Of a stretch of DNA of 64,000 nucleotides, positions 7,706 through 17,169 are shown in pieces. Origin of the DNA: Cytophagaceae bacterium. Lineage in GTDB: Bacteria > Bacteroidota > Bacteroidia > Cytophagales > Cytophagaceae. Positions within the stretch are counted from its first letter, which is position 1. Every line of letters starts with the position of its first letter. Made by a program: the position numbers and the translations under genes. Under the pieces are notes generated by a model, which was not told the origin of the DNA, did not search any database, and saw only the letters and a program-made list of their open reading frames with translations. The DNA is taken from contig JALONM010000007.1 in assembly GCA_025454925.1 (NCBI GenBank), forward strand, positions 1-64,000, given 5' to 3'.

Positions 7706-10700
7706 ATGACCGTGAGCAAGAAATATCCTGAGCACAAAAATGTTGAATTGTCGCAAGTAAGCACCGAGATTTTAGACTTCTGGAAAAAGAATTCCATTTT
7801 CGAAAAGTCGATCTCTTCTCGCGAAGGCCAACCATCGTTTACATTTTTTGAAGGCCCACCTTCGGCCAATGGTACGCCTGGTATACACCACGTAATGGCG
7901 CGCACGGTGAAGGATATTTTTTGCCGTTATAAAACCTTAAAAGGCTTTCAGGTAAAGCGAAAAGGTGGCTGGGATACGCATGGACTGCCGGTAGAGCTTC
8001 AGGTAGAAAAAGAACTGGGCATTACCAAGGATGATATCGGTAAAAAAATATCGGTGGAAGAGTACAATCAGAAGTGTCGTGAAGCGGTGATGAAATATAA
8101 ATCACAGTGGGATGACTTAACTGAAAAGATGGGATATTGGGTGGACCTCGAACATCCTTACATTACGTTTGAAAACGATTACATAGAAACTTGCTGGTAC
8201 CTTTTAAAGCAACTGTACGAAAAAGGCTTGCTGTACAAAGGGTATACCATACAGCCTTATTCGCCGGCAGCCGGCACCGGACTCAGTTCTCATGAATTGA
8301 ACCAACCAGGCTGTTACCGCGATGTGAAAGACACGACGGTGGTAGCGCAATTTAAAGCCGTAGATTTTAATTCTCCGCAGGAAGGCAAGGTATATTTTCT
8401 GGCCTGGACTACTACTCCCTGGACGCTTCCTTCGAATGCGGCCCTTGCGGTAGGAGAAAAGATTGAGTACGCGCTGGTAAAAACGCTTAATCCATATACC
8501 CATCAGCCGGTGCAGGTGATTCTGGCCAAGGCCTTGCTTGGTAAGTATTTTCAGGAGAAAGGAAAAGACGGAGATTTTGACAGCTATCGTGCAGGTGATA
8601 AAGTTATTCCATGGACCGTGGTGGCAGAGTATAAAGGTGCCGAACTGGTTGGTAAGAAATACGAACAGCTGCTTCCGTATGTGCAGCCTGAAGCGCCTGC
8701 ATTTCGTGTAATTCCGGGGGATTTTGTAAGTACGGAAGACGGCACCGGTATTGTGCATATTGCGCCAACGTTTGGTGCCGATGATGCCCGGGTAGCCAAA
8801 GCCGCAGGCATTCCGGCAATACTGGTAGATGGTGAACCATTGGTTGACAAACGCGGCCGCTTTTTACCGCAGGTACAGGACGAAGTGTTTGGTTTGGGTG
8901 GTGAATTTGTAAAAGAAGAATATCTCAGCGACGCTGAAAAAGCGGAGGCCCTTGAGCTCCAAAAAGAAAAACTTGCAGGCATCATTGCCAAGCTCGATAA
9001 GTACATGAGTGTGGACGAGCGTATCGCATTAAAACTAAAGCTGGGTAACCAGGCTTTCAAAGTAGAAAAATACGAACACAGCTATCCTCATTGCTGGCGT
9101 ACTGACAAACCAGTGCTCTACTATCCGCTTGATTCGTGGTTCATACGCACGACGGCGCTGAAAGGAAGAATGTCGGAACTTAACAAAACCATTAACTGGA
9201 AACCGGAATCTACAGGCACCGGGCGCTTTGGGCATTGGCTCGAAAACCTGGTGGATTGGAATCTTTCTCGTTCCCGCTATTGGGGAACTCCACTACCCAT
9301 CTGGCGCACCGAAGACGCTTCGGAAGAACGATGCATAGGATCGGTGAGTGAGCTGAAAGAAGAAATTAAAAAGTCGCTTGCGCTGCTCGATTCTTTCGAT
9401 CTGCCGGCCGAGCGGAAAGCACAGGCGCGTGAATACATGAGTGAGGCCTTGAAAAAAGGCATACACGACTTACACCGTCCTTATGTGGATTACATTATTT
9501 TGGTTTCGCCGGATGGCAAACCGATGTTCCGGGAGAGCGACCTGATCGACGTTTGGTTTGACTCGGGTGCCATGCCTTACGCACAATGGCACTACATGGG
9601 CGATTCGAAGGCACTTCCTTTTAACGGAGGAAATACGCCCGCTTTCCCTGCTGATTTTATTTCGGAAGGGGTAGACCAAACCCGAGGATGGTTCTTTACG
9701 CTGCATGCCTTATCTACGTTGTTGTTTGATTCGGTGGCGTTTAAAAACGTGGTGTCTACCGGATTGGTACTGGATAAAAATGGAGTGAAAATGTCCAAGC
9801 GTTTGGGCAATGTGATTAATCCATTTGAAACGATTGGTCAATATGGTCCCGATGCCACGCGTTGGTATATGATCGGAAATGCTCCTCCCTGGGATAATCT
9901 CAAATTTAACCTCGATGGCGTAACGGAAGTGCTTAGACGCTTTTTCGGCACTTTGCAGAATACCTATTCCTTCTTTGCTTTGTACGCAAACCTGGATGGC
10001 TTTACCTATGCAGAAAAAGATGTACCGTTGGAAAAGCGCACAGAGAGCGACCGCTGGATATTGTCGCGCCTGCATTCGCTGATACAACTGACGGATAAAG
10101 CCTACGCGGACTATGACGCAACCGTGGCCGTTCGGGCAATTGAAAGTTTTGTGTGCGACGACCTCAGCAATTGGTATGTGCGCTTGAATCGTAAACGTTT
10201 TTGGAAAGGGGAATACAGTAGCGATAAAATGGCTGCGTATCAAACCTTATATACGTGTTTAGAAACCGTAGCGAAACTGGCATCGCCGGTGGCACCGTTT
10301 TATACCGAACGTCTTTTCCAGGACTTAAATGGCGTAAGCAAAAAGGATCGTTCTGCCTCAATACACCTGGCAGATATGCCGGTTGCCGATACCCGCTGCA
10401 TCGACACGGATCTGGAGCAGCGCATGGCATACGCACAGCAATTGACTTCCCTGATTCACTCGCTGCGGAAAGGAAACAGCCTGCGCGTGCGACAGCCACT
10501 CTCCAAAATGCTGGTGCCTGTTCTGAACGAGAATTTCCGCAAACAAATTGCCGCCGTTCAGGATCTTATTTTGTCGGAGGTAAACATCAAAGTGCTGGAG
10601 TTTGTTGATGATTCTTCGGGTATATTAGTGAAAAAAGTTAAACCTAATTTCAAAAAATTAGGAAAAGAATACGGTGCTAAACTTAAAGAAGTAGGAGCGA

Positions 10701-11656
10701 TTATCCAGGCATTTACCCAGGCCGATATTCTTACTCTCGAGCGTGAAGGCCGCTTCCAGACGAAGTTGTCGGATGGAACACCTGTTTCGCTGAGCCCGGA
10801 AGATGTAGAGATTTCTTTTGAAGATATTCCCGGATGGTTGGTAGCCAGTGCCGGTTCCCTCACGGTAGCCCTGGACATCACCTTAACGGAGGAGTTGAAG
10901 CAGGAAGGTGTGGCCCGCGATTTCGTAAACCGCATACAGAACCTGCGGAAAGACATGGGGCTGGAGGTGCAAGACAAAATCGAATTGCAAGTAGTGCGTC
11001 ATTCCGAATCGGTATCGCAAGCCTTGATTCAACACCAGGCTTATATTTGCGCCGAAGTACAAGCGCTTTCCCTCGAACTTGTAAACGATTCGCGCACCGC
11101 GGACCTCATTGAAATGGAAGATTTTCAATTGGCAGTGGATGTGCAAGTAATAAAAACAGCTCCTGCTCCTGGCAAAAAATCGGTTACGAAAAAAGAAAGC
11201 TCGTTGGCAACCAAGAAGAGTAAGGCTAAAACTCCTTCCAAAAGCAAGTACAAAACAGCGAGCTCCAGTCAAAAGAAAACAGTCAAAAAAGCTACGAAAT
11301 CCGCTAGCAAGGCGGGTTCTGTTACGAAAAAGAAAACCGAGGCTAAAAAGAAAACGGCAGTAAAAAAAGCAAGCGTAGCGAAAAAGCAAGCGGCAAAACC
11401 TATTAAGAAAGCAGGCAAAAAAACGCAAGTAGAAAAAGGCAAGAAAAAAATAGCGAGTCCAGTAAAAAAGAAAAGCACTAAAAAAGTGGTTGCCAAAAAA
11501 AGTACTACCAAAAAAGTAGCCGCAAAAAAAGTAAGGACTAAGAAGGCAACAACAGTAAAAAAGAAATCCAATACAAAAACTGTTTCTAAAAAAGCAGTGG
11601 CCAGGACTACCGTTAAAAAATCCACGAAGAAAAAAACAGCGAAAAAAGTTAACTAA
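7706..11656 (+). CDS. ileS: Isoleucyl-tRNA synthetase (type 2) with lysine-rich C-terminal tail
   Basis: IleRS charges tRNA-Ile with isoleucine in the cytosol. The ATG at 7706 is preferred over an in-frame ATG at 7556, because homologues begin just before the GPPSANGTPGIHHVMA signature and the upstream 50 residues look non-coding. Visible are the HIGH-region variant GIHHVMA, the CP1 editing block TTTPWTLPSNAAL, DVWFDSGA, GVDQTRGWFFTLH and KMSKRLGN (KMSKR variant). These fit the eukaryote-like type 2 enzymes associated with mupirocin tolerance. The core ends near residue 1150. A further ~165 residues are almost only K, A, T, S and V with repeated KKxxxKK and AKK units, like histone H1 or AlgP tails. 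lspA follows 60 bp later. Confidence 0.95.
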   Translation: MTVSKKYPEHKNVELSQVSTEILDFWKKNSIFEKSISSREGQPSFTFFEGPPSANGTPGIHHVMARTVKDIFCRYKTLKGFQVKRKGGWDTHGLPVELQVEKELGITKDDIGKKISVEEYNQKCREAVMKYKSQWDDLTEKMGYWVDLEHPYITFENDYIETCWYLLKQLYEKGLLYKGYTIQPYSPAAGTGLSSHELNQPGCYRDVKDTTVVAQFKAVDFNSPQEGKVYFLAWTTTPWTLPSNAALAVGEKIEYALVKTLNPYTHQPVQVILAKALLGKYFQEKGKDGDFDSYRAGDKVIPWTVVAEYKGAELVGKKYEQLLPYVQPEAPAFRVIPGDFVSTEDGTGIVHIAPTFGADDARVAKAAGIPAILVDGEPLVDKRGRFLPQVQDEVFGLGGEFVKEEYLSDAEKAEALELQKEKLAGIIAKLDKYMSVDERIALKLKLGNQAFKVEKYEHSYPHCWRTDKPVLYYPLDSWFIRTTALKGRMSELNKTINWKPESTGTGRFGHWLENLVDWNLSRSRYWGTPLPIWRTEDASEERCIGSVSELKEEIKKSLALLDSFDLPAERKAQAREYMSEALKKGIHDLHRPYVDYIILVSPDGKPMFRESDLIDVWFDSGAMPYAQWHYMGDSKALPFNGGNTPAFPADFISEGVDQTRGWFFTLHALSTLLFDSVAFKNVVSTGLVLDKNGVKMSKRLGNVINPFETIGQYGPDATRWYMIGNAPPWDNLKFNLDGVTEVLRRFFGTLQNTYSFFALYANLDGFTYAEKDVPLEKRTESDRWILSRLHSLIQLTDKAYADYDATVAVRAIESFVCDDLSNWYVRLNRKRFWKGEYSSDKMAAYQTLYTCLETVAKLASPVAPFYTERLFQDLNGVSKKDRSASIHLADMPVADTRCIDTDLEQRMAYAQQLTSLIHSLRKGNSLRVRQPLSKMLVPVLNENFRKQIAAVQDLILSEVNIKVLEFVDDSSGILVKKVKPNFKKLGKEYGAKLKEVGAIIQAFTQADILTLEREGRFQTKLSDGTPVSLSPEDVEISFEDIPGWLVASAGSLTVALDITLTEELKQEGVARDFVNRIQNLRKDMGLEVQDKIELQVVRHSESVSQALIQHQAYICAEVQALSLELVNDSRTADLIEMEDFQLAVDVQVIKTAPAPGKKSVTKKESSLATKKSKAKTPSKSKYKTASSSQKKTVKKATKSASKAGSVTKKKTEAKKKTAVKKASVAKKQAAKPIKKAGKKTQVEKGKKKIASPVKKKSTKKVVAKKSTTKKVAAKKVRTKKATTVKKKSNTKTVSKKAVARTTVKKSTKKKTAKKVN

Positions 11657-11716
11657 CAGCGAACGAGGCACTAGAGAAGGAAAGCTCCGGTGCCACGTTC
11701 CTTTTGCACCATTTGT

Positions 11717-12340
11717 ATGAAATACACCAAATATTACCTTCTTACCATTGCCTTGATTCTAATTGACCAGGTAATCAAATTAGCCACCTATTATCATTTC
11801 CAAATTGAGGGCAATTACCAGCCTGTATTTGGAGATTGGTTTAAGCTCTACTACATCACCAATCCTGGTATGGCCTTCGGTATTGAATTAGGAGGATCCT
11901 ACGGTAAAATTGCGCTCAGCGTATTCCGTTTATTTGCGATGGGAGGAATTGCCTGGTATTTGTACGCACTTGCCAAACGCAATATGCATCCGGGTTTACT
12001 TTGGTGTGTGGCAGCCATTTTGGGCGGTGCCATGGGCAATGTGGTGGATAGCACCTTTTATGGAGTTACGCTGGATCTCGTGGCAGAAGGCGCTCCTACC
12101 CCATGGTTTCATGGCAAAGTAATAGACATGTTTTATTTCGACATTTGCAATTGCTATATCCCGAGTTGGGTGCCTTTTTTAGGTGGTGACTATTATCCTC
12201 TTTGGCCTATTTTTAACTTTGCGGATGCTTCTATTTTTGTCAGCGTTTGCATCATTCTGATTTATCAGAAAAAGTTTTTCGCAGAAAAAGAAGAGGAAAA
12301 AAATGTAGAGAAAGAGTCTGGACTTGCTGAAAATTCTTAA
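11717..12340 (+). CDS. lspA: Lipoprotein signal peptidase (signal peptidase II)
   Basis: LspA cleaves signal peptides of diacylglyceryl-modified prolipoproteins in the inner membrane. The ATG at 11717 (MKYTKYYLLT) places the first membrane segment at the N-terminus; an upstream in-frame start at 11690 adds nine unlikely residues. Four hydrophobic segments are visible. The catalytic aspartates are D111 in GNVVDSTF and D170 in NFADASI. The long periplasmic loop between them (about 50 residues) is typical of Bacteroidota. The charged KEEEKN tail is probably cytosolic. The stop codon lies inside a TTAA that also contains the stop of the convergent radical SAM gene. Confidence 0.93.
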   Translation: MKYTKYYLLTIALILIDQVIKLATYYHFQIEGNYQPVFGDWFKLYYITNPGMAFGIELGGSYGKIALSVFRLFAMGGIAWYLYALAKRNMHPGLLWCVAAILGGAMGNVVDSTFYGVTLDLVAEGAPTPWFHGKVIDMFYFDICNCYIPSWVPFLGGDYYPLWPIFNFADASIFVSVCIILIYQKKFFAEKEEEKNVEKESGLAENS

Positions 12341-13359
12341 GCCCAGATTTTAGTACCCTCCGTGCAATTGCGACACATTTCAATGTTGGTTCTTGAACTC
12401 AGGAGCTGCTGACGAAAATTCATATATCCTGTACTTTTCCAAATGGTAGAGAAGCTTAGTTCCTTTGTGCTGCCCATGGAGTGATGAGCATCTTTATCAA
12501 AACAGCACGGTACTACTTTGCCATCCCAGGTAATTACCGCGGAATGCCACATTTTCCAACATTGATTAAGCAATTTACTTTTGATGGAATACGTTCCGTC
12601 TTTATTTTTTGTATACCTGGAATATTGGTCAAGATCGGTCATGAGTGCCGAGCCATTTTTATAATCATAAATCTGGGCGGTTTTGAGTCCCACTTCGTCT
12701 ACGCCCAATTCTTCTGCCAGTCGATACACTTCATCGATTTGATGTTGGTTGGGCTTGACTACTAAAAACTGAAACAGAATATGTGGAGTGGAAGATTTTA
12801 AATCGCGTTTCCACTTAACCAGATTCCGGGTGCCTTCCAGCACTTTTTCAAGCTTCCCTCCTACACGGTACGATTCATAAGTTTCCTGGGTAGTGCCATC
12901 AATGGAAATAATAATTCTGTCTAACCCGGAACGCACGGTTTTTTGAGCCATTTCATCATCGAGGTAATGCGCATTCGTAGACGTAGCCACGTACAAGCCT
13001 TTTTGATGGGCATACCGGACCAAATCCAGAAATTGTTTGTGCAAATAAGGCTCACCCTGAAAATACATCAACAAATACCAGGTATGTGCGCTTACCTGGT
13101 CGACGACCTGATGAAAATGAGAGGCTTCAAGCATCCCCGTGGCTCGTGTAAACGAGCGCAAACCACTTGGGCATTCCGGACAACGTAAATTGCAGGAGGT
13201 AGTGGGTTCAATAGAAATACTAAAAGGCTTGCCCCATACAATGGGCTTTTGAAGCCATCGGGAAATATGATAACTAATCACCAATAACAGAAAATTCCAA
13301 GCTCTCCGGAAGGTAAGTTTTGAAAAAAAATTCACTCCATCTCGAAAATTTCCTGTCAT
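12337..13359 (-). CDS. Radical SAM/SPASM domain protein
   Basis: This 340-residue protein has a radical SAM cluster motif C56-x3-C60-x2-C63 (TTSCNLRCPECPSG), a GEP-type motif (FQGEPYLH) and a C-terminal SPASM region with C267, C285/C286, C329 and C332. SPASM proteins carry auxiliary Fe-S clusters and modify peptides, proteins or small molecules. No peptide precursor gene was seen nearby. It starts 30 bp after the outer-membrane barrel gene on the same strand, so it may belong to that transcript, but function cannot be inferred from this. The first 40 residues are hydrophobic and basic, perhaps membrane-associated. Confidence 0.85.
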   Translation of the reverse strand: MTGNFRDGVNFFSKLTFRRAWNFLLLVISYHISRWLQKPIVWGKPFSISIEPTTSCNLRCPECPSGLRSFTRATGMLEASHFHQVVDQVSAHTWYLLMYFQGEPYLHKQFLDLVRYAHQKGLYVATSTNAHYLDDEMAQKTVRSGLDRIIISIDGTTQETYESYRVGGKLEKVLEGTRNLVKWKRDLKSSTPHILFQFLVVKPNQHQIDEVYRLAEELGVDEVGLKTAQIYDYKNGSALMTDLDQYSRYTKNKDGTYSIKSKLLNQCWKMWHSAVITWDGKVVPCCFDKDAHHSMGSTKELSFSTIWKSTGYMNFRQQLLSSRTNIEMCRNCTEGTKIWA

Positions 13360-13389
13360 ATCTGACGCTTAGGATACCGTAACCAAAAT

Positions 13390-14637
13390 TTAGAAAGTAG
13401 CCACCAAGGCTGCGCGCAGCGCATGTCCAGAGGTTATTCTGGGTGCTATTAAATATTCCAGGGCCTGAGTTTGCAGCGTAAAAACATATTTTTTACGAAT
13501 CTGCACCAGAGCTCCGATTTCATGATCCAGTCTGCCAAATCCGCCTATTGAAATGGTATTGGCCAGTTGCACTGCTTTACCCAAGCGATACAGATTCCGA
13601 TATTGCAATTGAGGTAAATAGCCAGGACCTAACATATAGCGCAAAGACACATAATGATTCAACTTTCCTGTTGAAACGATTCGATACCCTGCCTGTAAAA
13701 AAACGGGCAAGCGCATGGAAAGTTTTTTATTCTGGAGGGATACACCGCTTCGCGCAATGATGGAATCAGCGGTAGGGGCTGTACTGATAGTAGCCTCCGG
13801 AGAAATGATGTCGGTGATGACAATGCCTTCATAGCGATAGGTACCATCGGCTTCGTAGGTTTTAGCTGTGTTGTAAAAGAGAGCTCCAAGGTCGCCTAAG
13901 GTAAGCTCCAGGATATTTTTGCCTATACGCATTCTGCTGTATAAATCCAGTGCGAATCCTGTTCCCTGATGTTCGAGTGTTTTTGAAGTATCGTTGATGG
14001 TGTGTTGTAACTTCAGCGATCCATTGTATTCCAGGTATTCCCCATTGGCTTCGGTGAAAAGGGATCCGGCACTTTGCATGCGAATGCCTCTGCCAGCCCT
14101 GAGTATTCGGGCCTGAGCGCCCAAGCGCCAGGTATCACGTATATTTTTTTCTGCCCCTACTTGAAAAAATTGATAATTAAAGGAACGGACATTTACCTTA
14201 TCCAGAGAAGCCTTTTGTCCGGCAAACCTGGAGTTCCCTTCAAAAATAAGTCGAAAAACGTCATCGGTATACGACATGGCGAAAAACTCCCGATGCCCTG
14301 CAGCAAGGGAATATCGAATGTCTTTTGATTGCCAGGAGAATGCCAAGGATGCTTGGGCATCTAGCCCTAGACGATTGTTTGCACGAAGACGATTAAATGC
14401 TGTGTTTTTTATTTCGTCATCTAAAAAAGATGCCTGATACACTTGGCCAATAAAGTAATTCGGCAAACTGGAAGCATTCTGAATAAAATCTCCTTGGAAT
14501 AGAATTCTTCGCTCCTTCCCCCCTTCGAGGCTGGAGTCCGGGTACAGCCAGGCATCCGCTAGGCTTCCTTGTTGGGCGAATAATGAAACGGAACAGAGAA
14601 CAATCCCGCATACAAATAATAAAAGTTGGCGCAACAT
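13390..14637 (-). CDS. Outer-membrane beta-barrel protein, DUF5723-like
   Basis: This 415-residue protein has a signal peptide (LLLFVCGIVLCSVSLFAQQ, cleavage after about residue 21). Its body is rich in alternating hydrophobic and polar strands and it ends in phenylalanine (LVATF), as expected of an outer-membrane barrel. The pattern GDFIQNASSLPNYF near residues 48-61 and the overall length resemble the DUF5723 family of Bacteroidota. It follows the large lipoprotein gene by 9 bp, a pairing seen in this phylum. The DUF assignment is from memory and is moderately sure; the localisation is well supported. Confidence 0.7.
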   Translation of the reverse strand: MLRQLLLFVCGIVLCSVSLFAQQGSLADAWLYPDSSLEGGKERRILFQGDFIQNASSLPNYFIGQVYQASFLDDEIKNTAFNRLRANNRLGLDAQASLAFSWQSKDIRYSLAAGHREFFAMSYTDDVFRLIFEGNSRFAGQKASLDKVNVRSFNYQFFQVGAEKNIRDTWRLGAQARILRAGRGIRMQSAGSLFTEANGEYLEYNGSLKLQHTINDTSKTLEHQGTGFALDLYSRMRIGKNILELTLGDLGALFYNTAKTYEADGTYRYEGIVITDIISPEATISTAPTADSIIARSGVSLQNKKLSMRLPVFLQAGYRIVSTGKLNHYVSLRYMLGPGYLPQLQYRNLYRLGKAVQLANTISIGGFGRLDHEIGALVQIRKKYVFTLQTQALEYLIAPRITSGHALRAALVATF

Positions 14638-14646
14638 GATGTCTAC

Positions 14647-16680
14647 TTAAAACCTATACTGAAGATCTCCGATAATTTGGAAATCGATGGAATAAGTGCT
14701 GTAAATTTTTAAAAACTGAGCTTGTGGCTTTGTAGTAAAAGAAACTTTAAACGCTACGTAAGCCGCGTTGTACAAATGTTGCATGGCCGCTTCATCAGTA
14801 GGAAATTCCAGCACACTATGTGCTCTTTCTTTCACTTTCATGGCCGCATCCAGCGAAGCCGCGGAAGCCGATGAATTGGCCGACAAAGTGTCGGTAATAA
14901 ACTGATTCGCATCCATTAAATACATTTCTACCGAAGCGTCCAGTGGGAAGCCATTGTAAGTTGCCACTTTTATACTTCCGGAACTCGCATTTCTGTTCTT
15001 AAATCCTGAAGCACTGAGCGCTACTGTATCCATCAAGGTGAGCTGATTGGCGAGAATAGACAACGGAATGGAAACATCCAGACTAGCTTTAAATGCTTTA
15101 TCTGTAAAGGCAAATTGATTCATATTCCCCGTAAAGCCTGCAGGATTGGTTACCACCGTTACTTGGTAGGTAAATTCATCGGGCAATACATTGAGAAGAT
15201 CTTGCGTGTTGTGGCCCGAAGCAGTATTCAGCACGATTTCGGCATTGCCCGTGGTGTATGGAATCTCTACGGCAGCAGGGATCATTTGGTCGACTCCAAT
15301 AACAGGACCTGTGAGCAAGGCCGAAGCGCCTGTGCGCGTATTGCTGGCCCTGACCTGATTAATTTTTACTGCGGCAGGTAATCCCATGCCATTTTCGATG
15401 GAAATGCGGAGATCTGCCTCTTCAAAATTCAGCGTGCCGTTTTGGATGTTCCGGAAGAGATCCATGCGGACTGTTTCCGGACCTAATGATATTGTATCCC
15501 TTCCCAGGTATCCACGCACAAAAGACGGCGTAAGGTTTTGCGTGGAAATTCTCATCCGCAGTGAATCGGTGAGTGACAAGGAAATCAGATTTCCCGAATA
15601 TTTCATGTTGCCGATCAACTGATTGACAAAGGTGTTAAAGGTATCCTGGCTTAGTCCGGTAAGGTCCAGCTCATAACCACTGAAATCGTAACGATAGGTT
15701 TTATTTCCATTGGGAGGAACCGCTTCTTTTGTTGAAAAGGCTACACCATTTTTCTTGGCCCCAGGAATAAGGTAGTCGAAAAATAAAGAATCGTTGATCG
15801 TGCTGATGGCCTCTGCCACTACATCGCCCGACTTGATGGTAGCATGTGTAAGTCGTATATCGTCAAGCCCTTCGAGGACAACGACATCGGTATTGTTTAC
15901 TACTTCCTGAGCCGGGAACACAGCGGTGGCACTGTTTACTTTAACTCCCGTGACTCTTATCGTAATCTGAACCTGATCGCTGTAATCGACAACAAAGGAT
16001 GAACTGGAGCTTATATTCAAATTTATATTTCCCAAGAGATTTCCTTCCACCTGTTTTCCCGCCAGACTTTCTGATATGGAAGTAGAGGTGTTTTTGGGAA
16101 CGGAGGCAATAGTGCGTTGCACAATGATGGCGCTGTTACCAGAATTTCTAAGGGTGAGATTAACATTGGTTAGATCCAGCGGAAGGCCATTGTTTATGGT
16201 AAGTTCGAGAGTACCTGTTTTAATATCGGCAGAGGTAAAAATATTGCTGATATCGATGGCCACATTGCTAACAGGAATAGGTCCATACGTAATAGGAAAA
16301 GGAACGGTGGACCCATCGGTGATTAAGGTGGTAAGTCCTGCGCTTTGCAATAATTGCTGAAAGCTAACCGAGCTGGTTTGAGATCGTTCGTCCAAAACAA
16401 TCTGGTCAAGTTTCCTTGTTTGTTCGAAAGCGGGAGTATTCAAGGCTACCAGAGTATCCAGCGAAATGCCGGCTATGCTGTCGCGGTTAACGATGGTAAT
16501 ACTTTTATCGGCAGCAATTTTAACTTTGGTTGTATCGCGTAGAATGTTTTCGAGGGTTAAACTGGTTTTGATGATAGGTGCTACTACCTTGGAATCCCAG
16601 CCTAAATTATCGAAATTTTTACGGCAGGCTACCAGAAGCAGCACTGCCGACAATACTATTAGAATGCTTTTTATTTTCAT
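14647..16680 (-). CDS. Large cell-surface or periplasmic lipoprotein, unknown function
   Basis: The protein has about 677 residues from the ATG at 16680; an in-frame ATG at 16698 would add six residues and has an AGGGAG upstream. A lipoprotein signal with lipobox LVAC is followed by RKNFDNLGWD. The rest is beta-rich, with repeated 'L.NTL.LTI.N.LP' type stretches and no recognised enzyme motif. It precedes the DUF5723-like barrel by 9 bp, so the two are probably co-translated and may work together at the outer membrane. No specific function is proposed. Confidence 0.7.
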   Translation of the reverse strand: MKIKSILIVLSAVLLLVACRKNFDNLGWDSKVVAPIIKTSLTLENILRDTTKVKIAADKSITIVNRDSIAGISLDTLVALNTPAFEQTRKLDQIVLDERSQTSSVSFQQLLQSAGLTTLITDGSTVPFPITYGPIPVSNVAIDISNIFTSADIKTGTLELTINNGLPLDLTNVNLTLRNSGNSAIIVQRTIASVPKNTSTSISESLAGKQVEGNLLGNINLNISSSSSFVVDYSDQVQITIRVTGVKVNSATAVFPAQEVVNNTDVVVLEGLDDIRLTHATIKSGDVVAEAISTINDSLFFDYLIPGAKKNGVAFSTKEAVPPNGNKTYRYDFSGYELDLTGLSQDTFNTFVNQLIGNMKYSGNLISLSLTDSLRMRISTQNLTPSFVRGYLGRDTISLGPETVRMDLFRNIQNGTLNFEEADLRISIENGMGLPAAVKINQVRASNTRTGASALLTGPVIGVDQMIPAAVEIPYTTGNAEIVLNTASGHNTQDLLNVLPDEFTYQVTVVTNPAGFTGNMNQFAFTDKAFKASLDVSIPLSILANQLTLMDTVALSASGFKNRNASSGSIKVATYNGFPLDASVEMYLMDANQFITDTLSANSSASAASLDAAMKVKERAHSVLEFPTDEAAMQHLYNAAYVAFKVSFTTKPQAQFLKIYSTYSIDFQIIGDLQYRF

Positions 16681-16786
16681 ACCCAGGGGCTTAAACATGC
16701 TTGCTCCCTATTTTGGAAAGCCTCTGTTTATGAGGATTGTGTGGAAAAAGTAACCTCCGGAACGAACAGAAAAACCGCAATTATCA

Positions 16787-17167
16787 TTATTCTTCCAGCA
16801 ATTCACGGATTGGTTCAAAATACGCATAAGACCAACCCTCACTGATATTTTCAAATGCCTCCTCCGGAATATTGTTTTGACGGATTTCAACCGAAGTCCG
16901 GTTCTTTTCCGCATGAAACAACATGGTCACCTCCGAAGGGTTACTTTCATCCCCAAAATACCAGTGCTGTACAATTTTTTTCTCTTTCTCCAACGATATG
17001 TTTTTGCCAACGATATTTCCTCCATACAAAGAAAATTCCGTGCCCGGCTGATCGTCCATGAAAGCTTCTTCACCGGTCCAGAGTTCAATCATGTCGGGGT
17101 TTACAATAGCATTGTAAACATCCTGCACTTCTGCTTTTATTTTGAAATATTTTTTAAACTCTTTCAT
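16787..17167 (-). CDS. START-like/AHSA1-type SRPBCC domain protein
   Basis: This 126-residue single-domain protein has the helix-grip pattern of the AHSA1/SRPBCC family: an N-terminal strand, the helix VQDVYNAIVNPDMIELWTG, glycine-rich strands (GTEFSLYGGNIVGKN), KKIVQHWYFGDE and a C-terminal helix ending in EPIRELLEE. Bacterial members are small-molecule or client-binding proteins of mostly unknown role. It starts 2 bp after the lepA stop, so it is very likely co-transcribed with lepA. Confidence 0.8.
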   Translation of the reverse strand: MKEFKKYFKIKAEVQDVYNAIVNPDMIELWTGEEAFMDDQPGTEFSLYGGNIVGKNISLEKEKKIVQHWYFGDESNPSEVTMLFHAEKNRTSVEIRQNNIPEEAFENISEGWSYAYFEPIRELLEE

Positions 17168-17169
17168 GC

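Noticed and set aside
8204-9060. Minus-strand frames of 158-184 codons inside ileS
   Set aside because: They lie entirely opposite a well-supported synthetase and show no protein-like motifs.
10883-11671. Long minus-strand frame opposite the ileS tail (262 codons)
   Set aside because: It is the complement of the lysine-rich repeats and has a phenylalanine/cysteine-rich, low-complexity composition.
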